From Anderseniella sp963700735 (lineage in GTDB: Bacteria; Pseudomonadota; Alphaproteobacteria; Rhizobiales; Aestuariivirgaceae): a stretch of DNA of 64,000 nt. The position numbers were made by a program, and so were the translations under genes. Under the pieces are notes generated by a model. The model searched no databases. It was given only the letters and a program-made list of their open reading frames with translations, and was not told the origin of the DNA. Numbering within the stretch: the first letter of the stretch is position 1; each line of letters opens with the position of its first letter. The stretch spans positions 200,949 through 264,948 of the forward strand of contig CAVOYR010000008.1 in the NCBI GenBank assembly GCA_963700735.1, in the 5' to 3' direction. Shown here one piece after another: positions 52,133 to 60,873 of this stretch.

Positions 52133-53071
52133 ATGAGTGCTGAAGCAAGACTGCCGACGGCGGGCGACTATGGCCTGCTGTTGTTCCTCGCGGCCATCTG
52201 GGGCTCATCGTTCGTGTTCATCAAGGTGGGCGTGGCCGAGGTGCCTCCAGTTACGCTGACGGGGGTACGGCTGGCATTGGCGGCGCTGTTCCTTGGCGGG
52301 CTGGTAATGCTGCGCGGCAAGGGCTTTGCACAGATTTCCGTCAACTGGCCCATGCTCGCCGGCGTGGCGCTGATCGGCAATGCGTTGCCGTTTGCGCTGA
52401 TTGCGTGGGGGCAGCAGGGCATCGCCTCCAACACCTCTGCCATCCTGATGGGCATCATGCCGCTGATCACCATCATCGTGGCGCACCTTTTTACCCGCGA
52501 TGAAAAGATCAATGCACGCAAGATTGCCGGCATGATAACCGGGTTCATCGGGCTGGTGGTGCTGGTCGCACCGGAAGCGGCGGGTGGTCTGACCGACAGT
52601 TTCGTCAGCCAGCTGGCGCTGTTGGGTGCTGCGACCTGCTACGGGTTCAACGCGGTGCTGGTACGCCGGGTAATGGCCACGGACCAGCTTGCCTCTGTTG
52701 CCGTGGTGATGGCGCTGGCGGCCGTCATGGTGCTGCCCATGGCGTTCGTCACGGAACAGCCGCTCAGCGTTGAAGCGAGCTGGCCGGCATGGGCAATGGT
52801 CGTGGCACTGGGCGTCGTGCACACGGCGCTGGCCACCCTCATCATGTTCGCGATCATCGGGCGGGCAGGGGCAAGTTTCTTCGGACAGATCAACCTGCTG
52901 GTGCCGGTTGCGGGCGTGGTCTGGTCGGCACTTCTGCTCAGTGAACGGCCCGGCGCAAACGCGCTTGCCGCGCTCGGGCTAATCGTACTAGGCATTGTCA
53001 TCGCGCGCGGTGGCCTGGGTCTCGGGACCACGGCTGGCGGCGTTCTATCCAGAGGAAAGTTCGGATCATGA
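52133..53071 (+). CDS. EamA-family (DMT) transporter between ilvB and ilvH
   Basis: A 312-residue ten-helix DMT protein: DYGLLLFLAAIWGSSFVFIKVGVAEVPPVTLTGVRLALAALFL in the first half and INLLVPVAGVVWSALLLSERPGANALAALGLIVLGIVIARGG at the end. It starts 20 nt after ilvB (AAAGG upstream) and overlaps ilvH by 4 nt (ATGA), so it is co-translated with the synthase subunits. Its position suggests export of branched-chain amino acids or pathway intermediates; this is inference. Confidence 0.88.
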   Translation: MSAEARLPTAGDYGLLLFLAAIWGSSFVFIKVGVAEVPPVTLTGVRLALAALFLGGLVMLRGKGFAQISVNWPMLAGVALIGNALPFALIAWGQQGIASNTSAILMGIMPLITIIVAHLFTRDEKINARKIAGMITGFIGLVVLVAPEAAGGLTDSFVSQLALLGAATCYGFNAVLVRRVMATDQLASVAVVMALAAVMVLPMAFVTEQPLSVEASWPAWAMVVALGVVHTALATLIMFAIIGRAGASFFGQINLLVPVAGVVWSALLLSERPGANALAALGLIVLGIVIARGGLGLGTTAGGVLSRGKFGS

Positions 53072-53622
53072 ACACATCTCAACCCGCTTCGGCCTATTTC
53101 CTTGAAGACAAGGTTGACCCGACCGTGCGCCATACATTGTCGATCATCGTGGACAACGAGCCCGGCGTGCTGGCCCGCGTCATCGGCCTGTTCTCGGGCC
53201 GCGGCTACAACATCGAAAGCCTCACCGTTTCGGAAACCGAGCACGAGGCGCACGTGTCGCGCATCACCATCGTGACATCGGGCACGGCGGAAGTGCTGAC
53301 CCAGATCAAGGCCCAGCTTGAACGCATGGTGCCGGTGCATTCGGTCGCCGACCTGACGGTGATCGGCGAGGCCATCGAACGCGAACTGGCGTTGATCAAG
53401 GTGCGCGGCGAAGGCGAGCATCGCGTCGAGGCCCTGCGGCTGGCCGATGCGTTCCGGGCGCGCGTGGTCGACGTGACCAACAACTCGTTCGTGTTCGAGC
53501 TGACCGGCAAGACCCGCAAGGTGGAGCAGTTCATCACGCTGATGGAGCCGCTTGGCCTGCAGGAGGTTGTGCGCACTGGCGTGACGGCCATCAGCCGCGG
53601 TTCGGAGGCCTTGAAGATTTGA
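53068..53622 (+). CDS. ilvH: Acetolactate synthase small (regulatory) subunit
   Basis: A 184-residue regulatory subunit with an N-terminal ACT domain (HTLSIIVDNEPGVLARVIGLFSGRGYNIESLTV) for valine feedback and the C-terminal ALS_ss domain (TGKTRKVEQFITLMEPLGLQEVVRTG). It overlaps both the upstream DMT gene and the downstream pdxJ start (TTGA). Confidence 0.95.
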   Translation: MNTSQPASAYFLEDKVDPTVRHTLSIIVDNEPGVLARVIGLFSGRGYNIESLTVSETEHEAHVSRITIVTSGTAEVLTQIKAQLERMVPVHSVADLTVIGEAIERELALIKVRGEGEHRVEALRLADAFRARVVDVTNNSFVFELTGKTRKVEQFITLMEPLGLQEVVRTGVTAISRGSEALKI

Positions 53623-54363
53623 CCACGAGGCTGTCAGTCAACGTCAACGCGATTGCCCAGTTGCGCAACCGGCGGGACCTGCCATGGCCGTCGGTGGTGG
53701 GGCTGTCGCGCATGGCACTGGAGGCGGGTGCGTGGGGCATCACCGTTCATCCACGGCCGGATGAACGCCACATCCGCCGGTCTGACGTGGTGCCGCTGGC
53801 AGCGCTGGTGGCGGAATTTCCCGCGGACCGAGTTCAACATCGAAGGCTACCCCGACGACCGGCTGATGGAGATCGTCGCGGAGGCGAGGCCGCACCAGGT
53901 GACGCTGGTGCCGGATGACCCGTCACAGGCGACGTCTGATCATGGCTGGGACTTTGCTGCCAACCACAACGTGCTGGTGCCGGTTGTTGCCCGGCTGAAG
54001 CAACTCGGCGCACGGGTGTCGCTGTTTGCCGATGCCGATGCCTCGACCATTGCCAGGGCGAAAGACACGGGCGCTGACCGGATTGAACTCTATACCGGTC
54101 CCTATGGTGCCACCCACGACGACCCCGATGCCTGCGTGCGTGAGCTCGAAAAGCTGCAGGCCGCCGCAGAGGCTGCCCGCGATGCCGGGCTTGGCGTCAA
54201 CGCCGGCCATGACCTGACCGTGGCAAACCTGCCGGCGCTGGTTGGACGGGTACCGTTCATCGACGAAGTGTCGATCGGGCACGGGCTGACGGCGGACGCG
54301 CTGATCCACGGCATGAGTGAGGCCGTGCGCCGGTTCCGTGCCGCCTGCGGTGAAACCATCTGA
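53619..54363 (+). pseudogene. pdxJ: Pyridoxine 5'-phosphate synthase, frameshifted
   Basis: PdxJ makes pyridoxine phosphate. The first frame from TTG 53619 reads RLSVNVNAIAQLRNRR...GITVHPRPDERHIRRSDVVPL...EFP and then fails; the next frame continues RTEFNIEGYPDDRLMEIVAE through to INAGHDLTV-like and HGLTADALIHG segments. One extra C in the run at about 53820-53822 (TTTCCCGCGG for TTTCCGCGG) accounts for it. All catalytic segments are present across the two frames, so a sequence error or fresh mutation is likely. It is translationally coupled to ilvH. Confidence 0.88.
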
Positions 54364-54444
54364 GACCTTGGTGCTGGCGAAACAGCGTCGCGGCCTGCTA
54401 ACCTCGGTTTGCGGACGGACGTGGTTTGATGCGGTGAGTGCCAG

Positions 54445-56223
54445 ATGACAGTCGAACAGACGATCGTGTTTGCGATCATCGCCATTGCCATGGCGATGTT
54501 CCTGTGGGGCCGCATCCGCTACGACATCATCGCCATCATGGCGTTGCTGGCCGGCGTGTTTTCCGGTGTGGTGCCGGCCATTGCCGCCTTCGAGGGGTTT
54601 GCGCATCCGGCGGTGGTGACGGTTGCTGCCGTGCTGATCATCTCGCGGGCACTGCAAAACTCCGGTGCCGTGGAGTACCTGGTGCGGTTGCTGGCACCAA
54701 CGCGCAAGAACACAATGCTGCAGGTTGCTGCTGCCAGTTCGCTCGGCGCGCTGCTGTCGTGCTTCATGAACAATGTCGGGGCACTGGCGCTGATGCTGCC
54801 GGTCACCCTGCGCAATGCCATCAAGGCGCGGCGGTCGCCATCGCTGGTACTGATGCCATTGTCGTTTGCCACGTTGCTGGGCGGCATGGTGACGCTGATC
54901 GGCACGCCACCCAACATCGTGATTTCGGGGTTCCGGCAGGAACTGACGGGCAAGCCGTTCCAGATGTTCGATTTCGCGCCTGCGGGTCTCGTCGTGTGCA
55001 TCGGGGGTATCGCCTACCTGACGCTGATCGGCTGGCGGCTGTTGCCGGAACGGGTCAAGCCGCGTGACAAGGCGGGCCTGTCGGGCATGGAAAGCTACGT
55101 GTTCGAGACGGGACTGCCGGAAGGCTCGCCCCTGCTGGGCAAGCGGGTGCGCGAACTTGAGGCGATGTGCGAGAACGAAGTCACTGTACTGGCGATCATC
55201 CGCAACGGCCAGCGGCGGCTGGCGCCTACCGGCAGCGAGACGTTCCGTGCCAACGACATGCTGATCATCGAAGGCGATCCGGTGGTGATCAACCCGCTGG
55301 CAGACGGTGAAAAGCTTCACAAGCTTGGCACGGCTGACGCCGGCAACCAGCGGCTCAACACCGATGAAGTTCGCATCGTCGAGGCGGTTGTCATGCCCAA
55401 CTCGCTGCTTGAGGGCCGCTCCATGCGCGCGGTTCGGCTGCATGCGCGCTATGGTGTCAACCTGCTGGCGGTATCGCGCGAGGGCAAGTCGCCGACTGCC
55501 CGGCTGAAGAACGTGCGTTTCCGGGTGGGGGACGTGCTGCTGATGCAGGGCGAGGCCGAGCAAATGGTGCAGGCGTTGCAATCTGTCGGGTGCATGGCGC
55601 TGGAAGGCCGTGGCCTGCAACCACTGACCGGCGGTACGCGTGCCATCCTGCCGGTGGCGATTTTCGCAGCAGCCATTGCAGCTTCAGCCTTTGGCGTGCT
55701 GACGGTGCCGATTGCTTTCGTCAGCGCCTGCGTGGCGCTGGTGCTGACCCAGTGCATTTCGGTGAACGAGATATATGGTGGCATCGAATGGCCAGTCATC
55801 GTGCTGCTCGGGGCCATGATCCCGGTCGGCCAGGCGCTGCAAGCCTCCGGTGGAACAGAACTGATTGCCGGCGGCATCGTGTCATCGGCGGGTGGGTTGC
55901 CGGTTTGGGCCATCATTGCCTTGCTGATTGCGGTATCGATGTGGATGTCGGACATCATCCCCAATGCCACCACGGCGATCCTGATGGCGCCGATCGGGGC
56001 ACAGGTCGCGGTGGGGCTGAATGCCAACCCGGACGGGTTCCTGATGGCGGTGGCGGTAGGCGCGGCGGGGCCCTTCCTGACGCCGATCGGCCACCAGTCC
56101 AACACGCTGGTGATGGGGCCGGGTGGCTATCACTTCACCGATTATGCCCGCATGGGCGCGGTGATGGAGGTGCTGCTGGTGCTGCTGGCAACGCCGGCAA
56201 TCTATTTCTGGTGGCTGATGTAG
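54445..56223 (+). CDS. SLC13-type anion transporter with RCK_C domains
   Basis: A 592-residue sodium/anion symporter of the DASS/CitMHS superfamily, with about eleven membrane helices and two cytosolic TrkA-C (RCK_C) domains between residues about 210 and 385 (MESYVFETGLPEGSPLLGKRVRELE; SLLEGRSMRAVRLHARYGVNLL). Family motifs: SCFMNNVGALALMLPV and LIGTPPNIVISGF in the first half, and MSDIIPNATTAILMAPIG in the second. The substrate could be sulfate, dicarboxylate or similar. Confidence 0.88.
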   Translation: MTVEQTIVFAIIAIAMAMFLWGRIRYDIIAIMALLAGVFSGVVPAIAAFEGFAHPAVVTVAAVLIISRALQNSGAVEYLVRLLAPTRKNTMLQVAAASSLGALLSCFMNNVGALALMLPVTLRNAIKARRSPSLVLMPLSFATLLGGMVTLIGTPPNIVISGFRQELTGKPFQMFDFAPAGLVVCIGGIAYLTLIGWRLLPERVKPRDKAGLSGMESYVFETGLPEGSPLLGKRVRELEAMCENEVTVLAIIRNGQRRLAPTGSETFRANDMLIIEGDPVVINPLADGEKLHKLGTADAGNQRLNTDEVRIVEAVVMPNSLLEGRSMRAVRLHARYGVNLLAVSREGKSPTARLKNVRFRVGDVLLMQGEAEQMVQALQSVGCMALEGRGLQPLTGGTRAILPVAIFAAAIAASAFGVLTVPIAFVSACVALVLTQCISVNEIYGGIEWPVIVLLGAMIPVGQALQASGGTELIAGGIVSSAGGLPVWAIIALLIAVSMWMSDIIPNATTAILMAPIGAQVAVGLNANPDGFLMAVAVGAAGPFLTPIGHQSNTLVMGPGGYHFTDYARMGAVMEVLLVLLATPAIYFWWLM

Positions 56224-56274
56224 GATTGATGCAGGCGAACCCCTTGCCAGTTGCTCCACAACGCGCTAGAACCG

Positions 56275-56297
56275 CCGTACTGTACGGTACGGTACGG
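56275..56297. promoter_or_regulatory. Candidate TetR operator with tandem GTACG repeats
   Basis: A perfect dyad CCGTAC-T-GTACGG (56275-56287) followed in phase by two TACGG units to 56297. It sits just upstream of the chosen GTG start of the TetR gene, where an autoregulatory operator is expected. Confidence 0.55.
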
Positions 56298-56315
56298 CGT
56301 TCCAAAGGTCAGTCA

Positions 56316-56975
56316 GTGGCGGCATCAGCGGCAACAGCAGCGAGTCATGAGCAGCGCGAGCGCGCGCCGGGCGAGGAGTTTTCGCCGCGCCAGTGCGAGG
56401 TGCTGGATGCCGTGCTGGCGCTGATGGTGGAGGAGGGCGACGGCTTCTCCATGGCTGCCGTGTGCCGGCGGGCAAGCTGTTCCAAGGAAACACTCTACAA
56501 CTGGTTCAAGGACCGTGACGGGCTGCTGGCCGCCACCGTGCGCTGGCAGGCATCAAAAGTCCGCTTGCCGTCGCCGGAGCGGCTCGATCTGGACCGGCAG
56601 AGCCTTGAGGCGAGGCTGGCGGACTTTGCTGAAAGCTGGCTGACCGTGCTGACGGGCGAAATTTCCATCGCGCTCAATGCCATGGCTGTGTCGCATGCCG
56701 CCTCGGCGCGCAGTGCGCTGGGCAAGACGGTGCTGGACAATGGCCGCTTTGCCATAGGGCGGCGGGTCAAGCCCGTCCTGGACATGGCGCGTGATGCCGG
56801 GCTGATCGACTTTGCCGACACCGAAGAGGCGTTCCGCTGCTTTTTCGGCCTGGTGGTGCGCGACGTGCAGATCCGCGCGCTGCTGGGCGACAGGCCGTTG
56901 CCGGCACCTTCTGCGATCCGGGGCGAGGCCGAGGTGGCGGCACAACAGTTTCTCACGCTCTACGGCGTGAGGTGA
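56316..56975 (+). CDS. TetR/AcrR family regulator
   Basis: A 219-residue regulator. The HTH reads VLDAVLALMVEEGDGFSMAAVCRRASCSKETLYNWFKDRDGLLAATVRWQASKV, followed by an all-helical ligand-binding domain ending GEAEVAAQQFLTLYGVR. I chose GTG 56316 because AAAGG precedes it and a tandem GTACG dyad lies immediately upstream; an ATG at 56229 would put that dyad inside the coding region. It ends 43 nt before ilvC and may be cotranscribed with or control it. Confidence 0.82.
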   Translation: MAASAATAASHEQRERAPGEEFSPRQCEVLDAVLALMVEEGDGFSMAAVCRRASCSKETLYNWFKDRDGLLAATVRWQASKVRLPSPERLDLDRQSLEARLADFAESWLTVLTGEISIALNAMAVSHAASARSALGKTVLDNGRFAIGRRVKPVLDMARDAGLIDFADTEEAFRCFFGLVVRDVQIRALLGDRPLPAPSAIRGEAEVAAQQFLTLYGVR

Positions 56976-57018
56976 ATGAGACGACTTCAACGAAACGCTA
57001 CAGGGAAAGGAAATACCG

Positions 57019-58038
57019 ATGCGCGTTTATTATGATCGTGATGCAGATGTGAACCTGATCAAGGGCAAGAAGGTCCTGATCGTGGGCTATGGCAGCCAGG
57101 GCCGTGCCCACGCACTGAACCTCAAGGACTCCGGCGTCAAGGACATCGCCACGGGCCTTCGGGCTGGTTCTGCCACTGCCAAGAAGGCTGAGGCTGACGG
57201 CGTCAAGGTGATGACCGTGGCCGAGGGTGCCAAGTGGGCCGACCTGATCATGATGGCGGCTCCCGATGAACTGCAGGCTGACATCTGGAAGGCAGACATC
57301 GAGTCCAACATTCGTGATGGCGCAGCAATTGCCTTCGCCCACGGCCTCAACGTGCACTTCAACCTGATCGAGCCGAAGGACACCATCGACGTGGTAATGA
57401 TCGCGCCGAAGGGCCCGGGCCACACCGTGCGCGGCGAATACCTGAAGGGCGGCGGCGTGCCGTGCCTGATCGCCATCAACCATGATGCGTCCGGCAATGC
57501 ACACGACCTGGCTCTGTCCTATGCGTCGGGCGTGGGCGGTGGCCGCTCGGGCGTCATCGAGACGACCTTCAAGGAAGAGTGCGAAACCGACCTGTTCGGT
57601 GAGCAGGTCGTGCTGTGCGGTGGCCTGGTCGAGCTGATCCGCGCCGGCTTCGAAACGCTGGTCGAGGCAGGTTATGCGCCAGAAATGGCGTACTTCGAGT
57701 GCCTGCACGAAGTGAAGCTGATCGTCGACCTGATCTATGAAGGCGGCATTGCCAACATGAACTACTCGATCTCGAACACGGCAGAGTGGGGCGAGTACGT
57801 GTCTGGTCCGCGCATCATCACCGAAGACACCAAGAAGGAAATGAAGCGCGTTCTGCACGATATCCAGTCCGGCCGCTTTACGGCTGAGTGGATGCAGGAA
57901 TGCAAGGCAGGCCAGGCCCGCTTCAAGGCCACCCGTCGCTTGCACGACGCCCACCAGATCGAGGAAGTCGGTTCGAAGCTGCGCGCCATGATGCCGTGGA
58001 TCTCTTCGAACAAGCTGGTCGACAAGGCCAAGAACTGA
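57019..58038 (+). CDS. ilvC: Ketol-acid reductoisomerase (class I)
   Basis: A 339-residue NADPH enzyme for valine/isoleucine synthesis. N-terminus MRVYYDRDADVNLIKGKKVLIVGYGSQGRAHALNLKDSG with the GxGxxG nucleotide motif, then IAPKGPGHTVRGEYLKGGGVP, and the KARI domain GVIETTFKEECETDLFGEQVVLCGG and ECLHEVKLIVDLIYEGG. Short class I form. GGGAAAGGAAA precedes the ATG; a terminator follows. Confidence 0.96.
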   Translation: MRVYYDRDADVNLIKGKKVLIVGYGSQGRAHALNLKDSGVKDIATGLRAGSATAKKAEADGVKVMTVAEGAKWADLIMMAAPDELQADIWKADIESNIRDGAAIAFAHGLNVHFNLIEPKDTIDVVMIAPKGPGHTVRGEYLKGGGVPCLIAINHDASGNAHDLALSYASGVGGGRSGVIETTFKEECETDLFGEQVVLCGGLVELIRAGFETLVEAGYAPEMAYFECLHEVKLIVDLIYEGGIANMNYSISNTAEWGEYVSGPRIITEDTKKEMKRVLHDIQSGRFTAEWMQECKAGQARFKATRRLHDAHQIEEVGSKLRAMMPWISSNKLVDKAKN

Positions 58039-58065
58039 GTGGAATCTGCTCCAAGTTCACGCGAG

Positions 58066-58091
58066 GGCCGGGGTGAAAACTCCGGCCTTTT
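58066..58091 (+). terminator. Intrinsic terminator of ilvC
   Basis: GGCCGG and CCGGCC pair over a 10-nt loop and are followed by TTTT. It starts 28 nt after the ilvC stop codon and ends directly before the -10 box of the next gene. Confidence 0.75.
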
Positions 58092-58093
58092 GC

Positions 58094-58099
58094 TATAAT
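58094..58099 (+). promoter_or_regulatory. Perfect -10 box giving a leaderless transcript
   Basis: TGCTATAAT: a consensus TATAAT with an extended -10 TGn. It ends 6 nt before the ATG at 58106, so transcription would start at or beside the start codon and the GNAT mRNA would be leaderless. No good -35 is visible, as is common with extended -10 promoters. Confidence 0.6.
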
Positions 58100-58105
58100 T
58101 GGGAC

Positions 58106-58579
58106 ATGGCAACTCCCGATTTCACATTACGCCGCGCCGTGCCTGCCGACCTCGATGCCCTGACCGACCTCGTCATCAGGTCGAAGGCGTCGAACGGATA
58201 CAGCGCGGCGTTCATGCAGGCGTTCCGGCCGGAGCTGGTGATCAGCCCCGACAGCCTTGATGCTGGCGAGGTCTGGGTCATGCAATGCGGGCCCGATTTT
58301 GCCGGCGTTATGCACGTCGTCGTTGAGGGCGAGGTGGCTGAGGTTGAGGTGATGTTCGTCGAGCCGGGACTCAAGCGCACCGGCGTGGGGCGGCGGATGT
58401 GGCTGCTGCTCGAAGAACGCACACAGGCGTTAGGTGGCAGACGCATCGAGCTGGATGCAGACCCTGCCGCAGTGGCGTTTTACAAGGCGATGGGGTGTAG
58501 CATTACCGGCCAGGTGCCATCCGGCTCTATCCCGGGGCGGATGTTGCCAAGAATGGCCAAGCGACTCACCACAGGTTGA
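58106..58579 (+). CDS. GNAT family N-acetyltransferase
   Basis: A 157-residue acetyltransferase: FTLRRAVPADLDALTDLVIRSKASNGYSAAFMQAFRPELVI, then the acetyl-CoA loop EVMFVEPGLKRTGVGRRMWLLLEERTQALG and a final IELDADPAAVAFYKAMGC. It is close to GNAT proteins annotated as putative acetyltransferases of unknown target. It has no Shine-Dalgarno and is probably translated from a leaderless message. Confidence 0.87.
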   Translation: MATPDFTLRRAVPADLDALTDLVIRSKASNGYSAAFMQAFRPELVISPDSLDAGEVWVMQCGPDFAGVMHVVVEGEVAEVEVMFVEPGLKRTGVGRRMWLLLEERTQALGGRRIELDADPAAVAFYKAMGCSITGQVPSGSIPGRMLPRMAKRLTTG

Positions 58580-58625
58580 CGTTACAACAGCGCGATATCC
58601 GATACGGGCAGAGTGGGGGCGATAT

Positions 58626-60086
58626 ATGCAGTCCGGCTGGAAAAGATGGCTGGTTCCGGTTTCAGGCCGTGACCTAGCCACTTCATGGATGGTGCTGGCC
58701 GCGATTTCGGGGTTGGCCGGATTATCGCTTGGGCTGCTGATCCGGGCAGAACTGGTCCAGCCCGGCATCCAGCTGTTCTCGAAACCTTCGCGCTACAATG
58801 AAGTGCTTACGATGCACGGCATGGTGCTCAACTACTTCTTTGTGCTGCCTCTGATGGTGGGCGGATTTGGCAATCTGGTGGTTGCAGATTTGCTGGAGCG
58901 CGAGGATGCAAAGGTACGGCTGGTGTCACTGGTTGCCGTTTACCTGTTCGCAGCAGCCTCAGTTGCATTCATTCTTGCTCCACTGATGGACCTTCTTTCC
59001 AGCGTGGACGATCAGGCCGGCAGCGGCTGGACGCTGTATCCGCCGCTGGCTGGCGGGACCGATGCCGGGATGGCATTTCCAGTCATCGCTGGCGCGTTGC
59101 TTGTCTGCATTGCGGCACTCGTGTTGTCCGTGGCGGGGTTGATCCGGACCGCCGTTTCAGCCGGCGCGTCAAGCTTCGTCAACATGTTCAGGCAGGGTGG
59201 CGGCATATGGATGGTGGCCGGGATGGGGGTTGCAGCCGTTCAGTTGCTTGCCGATGCAAGAACGGCCGCCTCGATGCTTGCAGGTACCGGAGAACTGCTA
59301 CCGGATTTCGGTACCGGCTTTTCCGCCGGAGAGGTCAGGGCGCTTGAGCTCGTCCAGCCGAATGCGCTTTCAGTGGCCTTGCTGTTGCTTAGTGTCGGGT
59401 TGATTGTGGGGATTGCGGCACGGTCTGCCGGCAGGCCTACGTTCTTGTGGATCGTTTCAATTGTGTCGCTGAGCCTGCTCCTGGCCGGGCTGGCATTGCC
59501 TCGTCTGCACCTTGAGCAGATGTGGCTGGATCATCCGTGGATTGCCGGGATGGTGCTCGACAGCCGGTTCGCCGTGCCCCTGGTTCTGGTGGGGCTTGCG
59601 AGCCTGGTTGCCTTGCTTTTGGCCCGGCCCGTACCGTTTCTGGAGATTGGCTGGTCCATCGGCTTTGCGTTGATAGTCGGGACTGGCGTTTACGCCATGC
59701 GCGGGATTGGTGGAGCAGGCGTGGACATGGCGCTGCACGACACCTACTACGTGGTCGCCCATCTCCATTTTCTCGCCGGGATGGCAGTACCGTTTGCCGC
59801 AATGGCAGGGCTTGTTTCGTACTACCCAGCAATGACGGCAAGTCTTGGCGTGATGATTGTGGGTTGGGTCGGTCTGTTGCTGACCATCGCGGGCACGCTG
59901 GTGACGTTCTTTCCGATGTACTGGCTGGGCCTGATGGGTATGCCGCGGCGCTATGTCGACTACCCGGACGCGTTTGCTCAGATGAACGCAATTTCCTCGA
60001 CCGGCGCCGCAATCCTGGGCGTAGCAAGCCTGTTGCTCGCCGTGTGGCTCGCGATGGCAATCGTGTTGCGCAAAACCCTGCGTTGA
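58626..60086 (+). CDS. COX1-like heme-copper oxidase homologue lacking CuB ligands
   Basis: A 486-residue protein with about 12 membrane helices, clearly homologous to oxidase subunit I: LTMHGMVLNYFFVLPLMVGGFGN (His64, low-spin heme), LHDTYYVVAHLHFL (His371, His379, His381) and GLMGMPRRYVDYPDAF (436-450). The CuB-site motif HPEVY appears as QPNAL (244-248) and the HH pair as DH (302-303), aligned by eye on the following GMxxDSR. So the heme ligands remain while most CuB ligands and the cross-linked Tyr are lost. No subunit II or III gene is nearby. Oxygen reduction is unlikely; heme-based electron transfer or sensing is possible. Confidence 0.82.
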   Translation: MQSGWKRWLVPVSGRDLATSWMVLAAISGLAGLSLGLLIRAELVQPGIQLFSKPSRYNEVLTMHGMVLNYFFVLPLMVGGFGNLVVADLLEREDAKVRLVSLVAVYLFAAASVAFILAPLMDLLSSVDDQAGSGWTLYPPLAGGTDAGMAFPVIAGALLVCIAALVLSVAGLIRTAVSAGASSFVNMFRQGGGIWMVAGMGVAAVQLLADARTAASMLAGTGELLPDFGTGFSAGEVRALELVQPNALSVALLLLSVGLIVGIAARSAGRPTFLWIVSIVSLSLLLAGLALPRLHLEQMWLDHPWIAGMVLDSRFAVPLVLVGLASLVALLLARPVPFLEIGWSIGFALIVGTGVYAMRGIGGAGVDMALHDTYYVVAHLHFLAGMAVPFAAMAGLVSYYPAMTASLGVMIVGWVGLLLTIAGTLVTFFPMYWLGLMGMPRRYVDYPDAFAQMNAISSTGAAILGVASLLLAVWLAMAIVLRKTLR

Positions 60087-60125
60087 CGTTTGCACCGGCG
60101 CCGGACTGGCGGCAGTGTGGCGGGC

Positions 60126-60824
60126 ATGAACGACGTGATTCAGATCGACGGATACGATGTGCCATTGAGCGGTGAGGCGTGGGCCTGGGCCGGCGACAAC
60201 GCTGCTGCCATCAAGCGGTTCTGGGCCAGGGCGCACGCCGAGAAGCCGGCCATGTTCAACGGCGACGTGCTTGTGTTGTCGGACCACGCGATCGGCAATG
60301 GCATCCTCACCGGGTGCGCCCTGACAACGGATTTCGCCTCCTTCCTGTACTGGAAGGACAAGGGATTGCCGCTCGATGCGGGCGTGCGCAACGTGTTTGG
60401 CTGCGCGGTGGTGCGCTCGGGCGACGGACACCTGCTGTTCGGCCACATGGCGCCCCATACAGCCGGCTCTGGCCGGGTGTATCCGATGGCCGGAACGCCG
60501 GACCCGTCGGATGCGAGCGAGGGAAAGCTCGACCTCGAAGGCTCGATCGTGCGCGAACTGAAGGAAGAGTCGGGGCTGGATGTCGCCGATGCCACCCGCT
60601 CGCCCGGCTACCTGCTGGTCGAGGATGGCGGCATGTGCTCGCTCAACGCCGTGTTCACCTTCGATGCGCCATCGCGCGAGCTGAAGGCCCGCATGATGGG
60701 CTACCTGGAAGAGCAGGAGCAGCCCGAGCTTGACGACATCGTGGTGTTCCGCCGCGCGGCGTTCCACGTGCATCACCGCATGCCCGGCTTTGCCCGCACG
60801 CTGGTGCAGCACCTGCTGGACTAG
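60126..60824 (+). CDS. NUDIX hydrolase
   Basis: A 232-residue protein whose Nudix region is GKLDLEGSIVRELKEESGLDV (about residues 136-156); the catalytic RELxEExG helix is intact, while the upstream GG/E half is the variant form seen in one rhizobial subfamily. The N-terminal 100 residues form an extra domain. Substrate unknown, a nucleoside diphosphate derivative by family. It starts 39 nt after the COX1-like gene. Confidence 0.83.
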   Translation: MNDVIQIDGYDVPLSGEAWAWAGDNAAAIKRFWARAHAEKPAMFNGDVLVLSDHAIGNGILTGCALTTDFASFLYWKDKGLPLDAGVRNVFGCAVVRSGDGHLLFGHMAPHTAGSGRVYPMAGTPDPSDASEGKLDLEGSIVRELKEESGLDVADATRSPGYLLVEDGGMCSLNAVFTFDAPSRELKARMMGYLEEQEQPELDDIVVFRRAAFHVHHRMPGFARTLVQHLLD

Positions 60825-60873
60825 CGCATTGTCACCGTTACGCGTTTCCCGATTGTGCGGAGCTCCATTTTAT

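Noticed and set aside
53923..55620. 565-codon minus-strand frame opposite pdxJ and the SLC13 gene
   Set aside because: Antisense shadow with no domain; the plus strand carries unmistakable families.
59457..60812. 451-codon minus-strand frame opposite the COX1-like and NUDIX genes
   Set aside because: His/Gln/Arg-rich antisense shadow.
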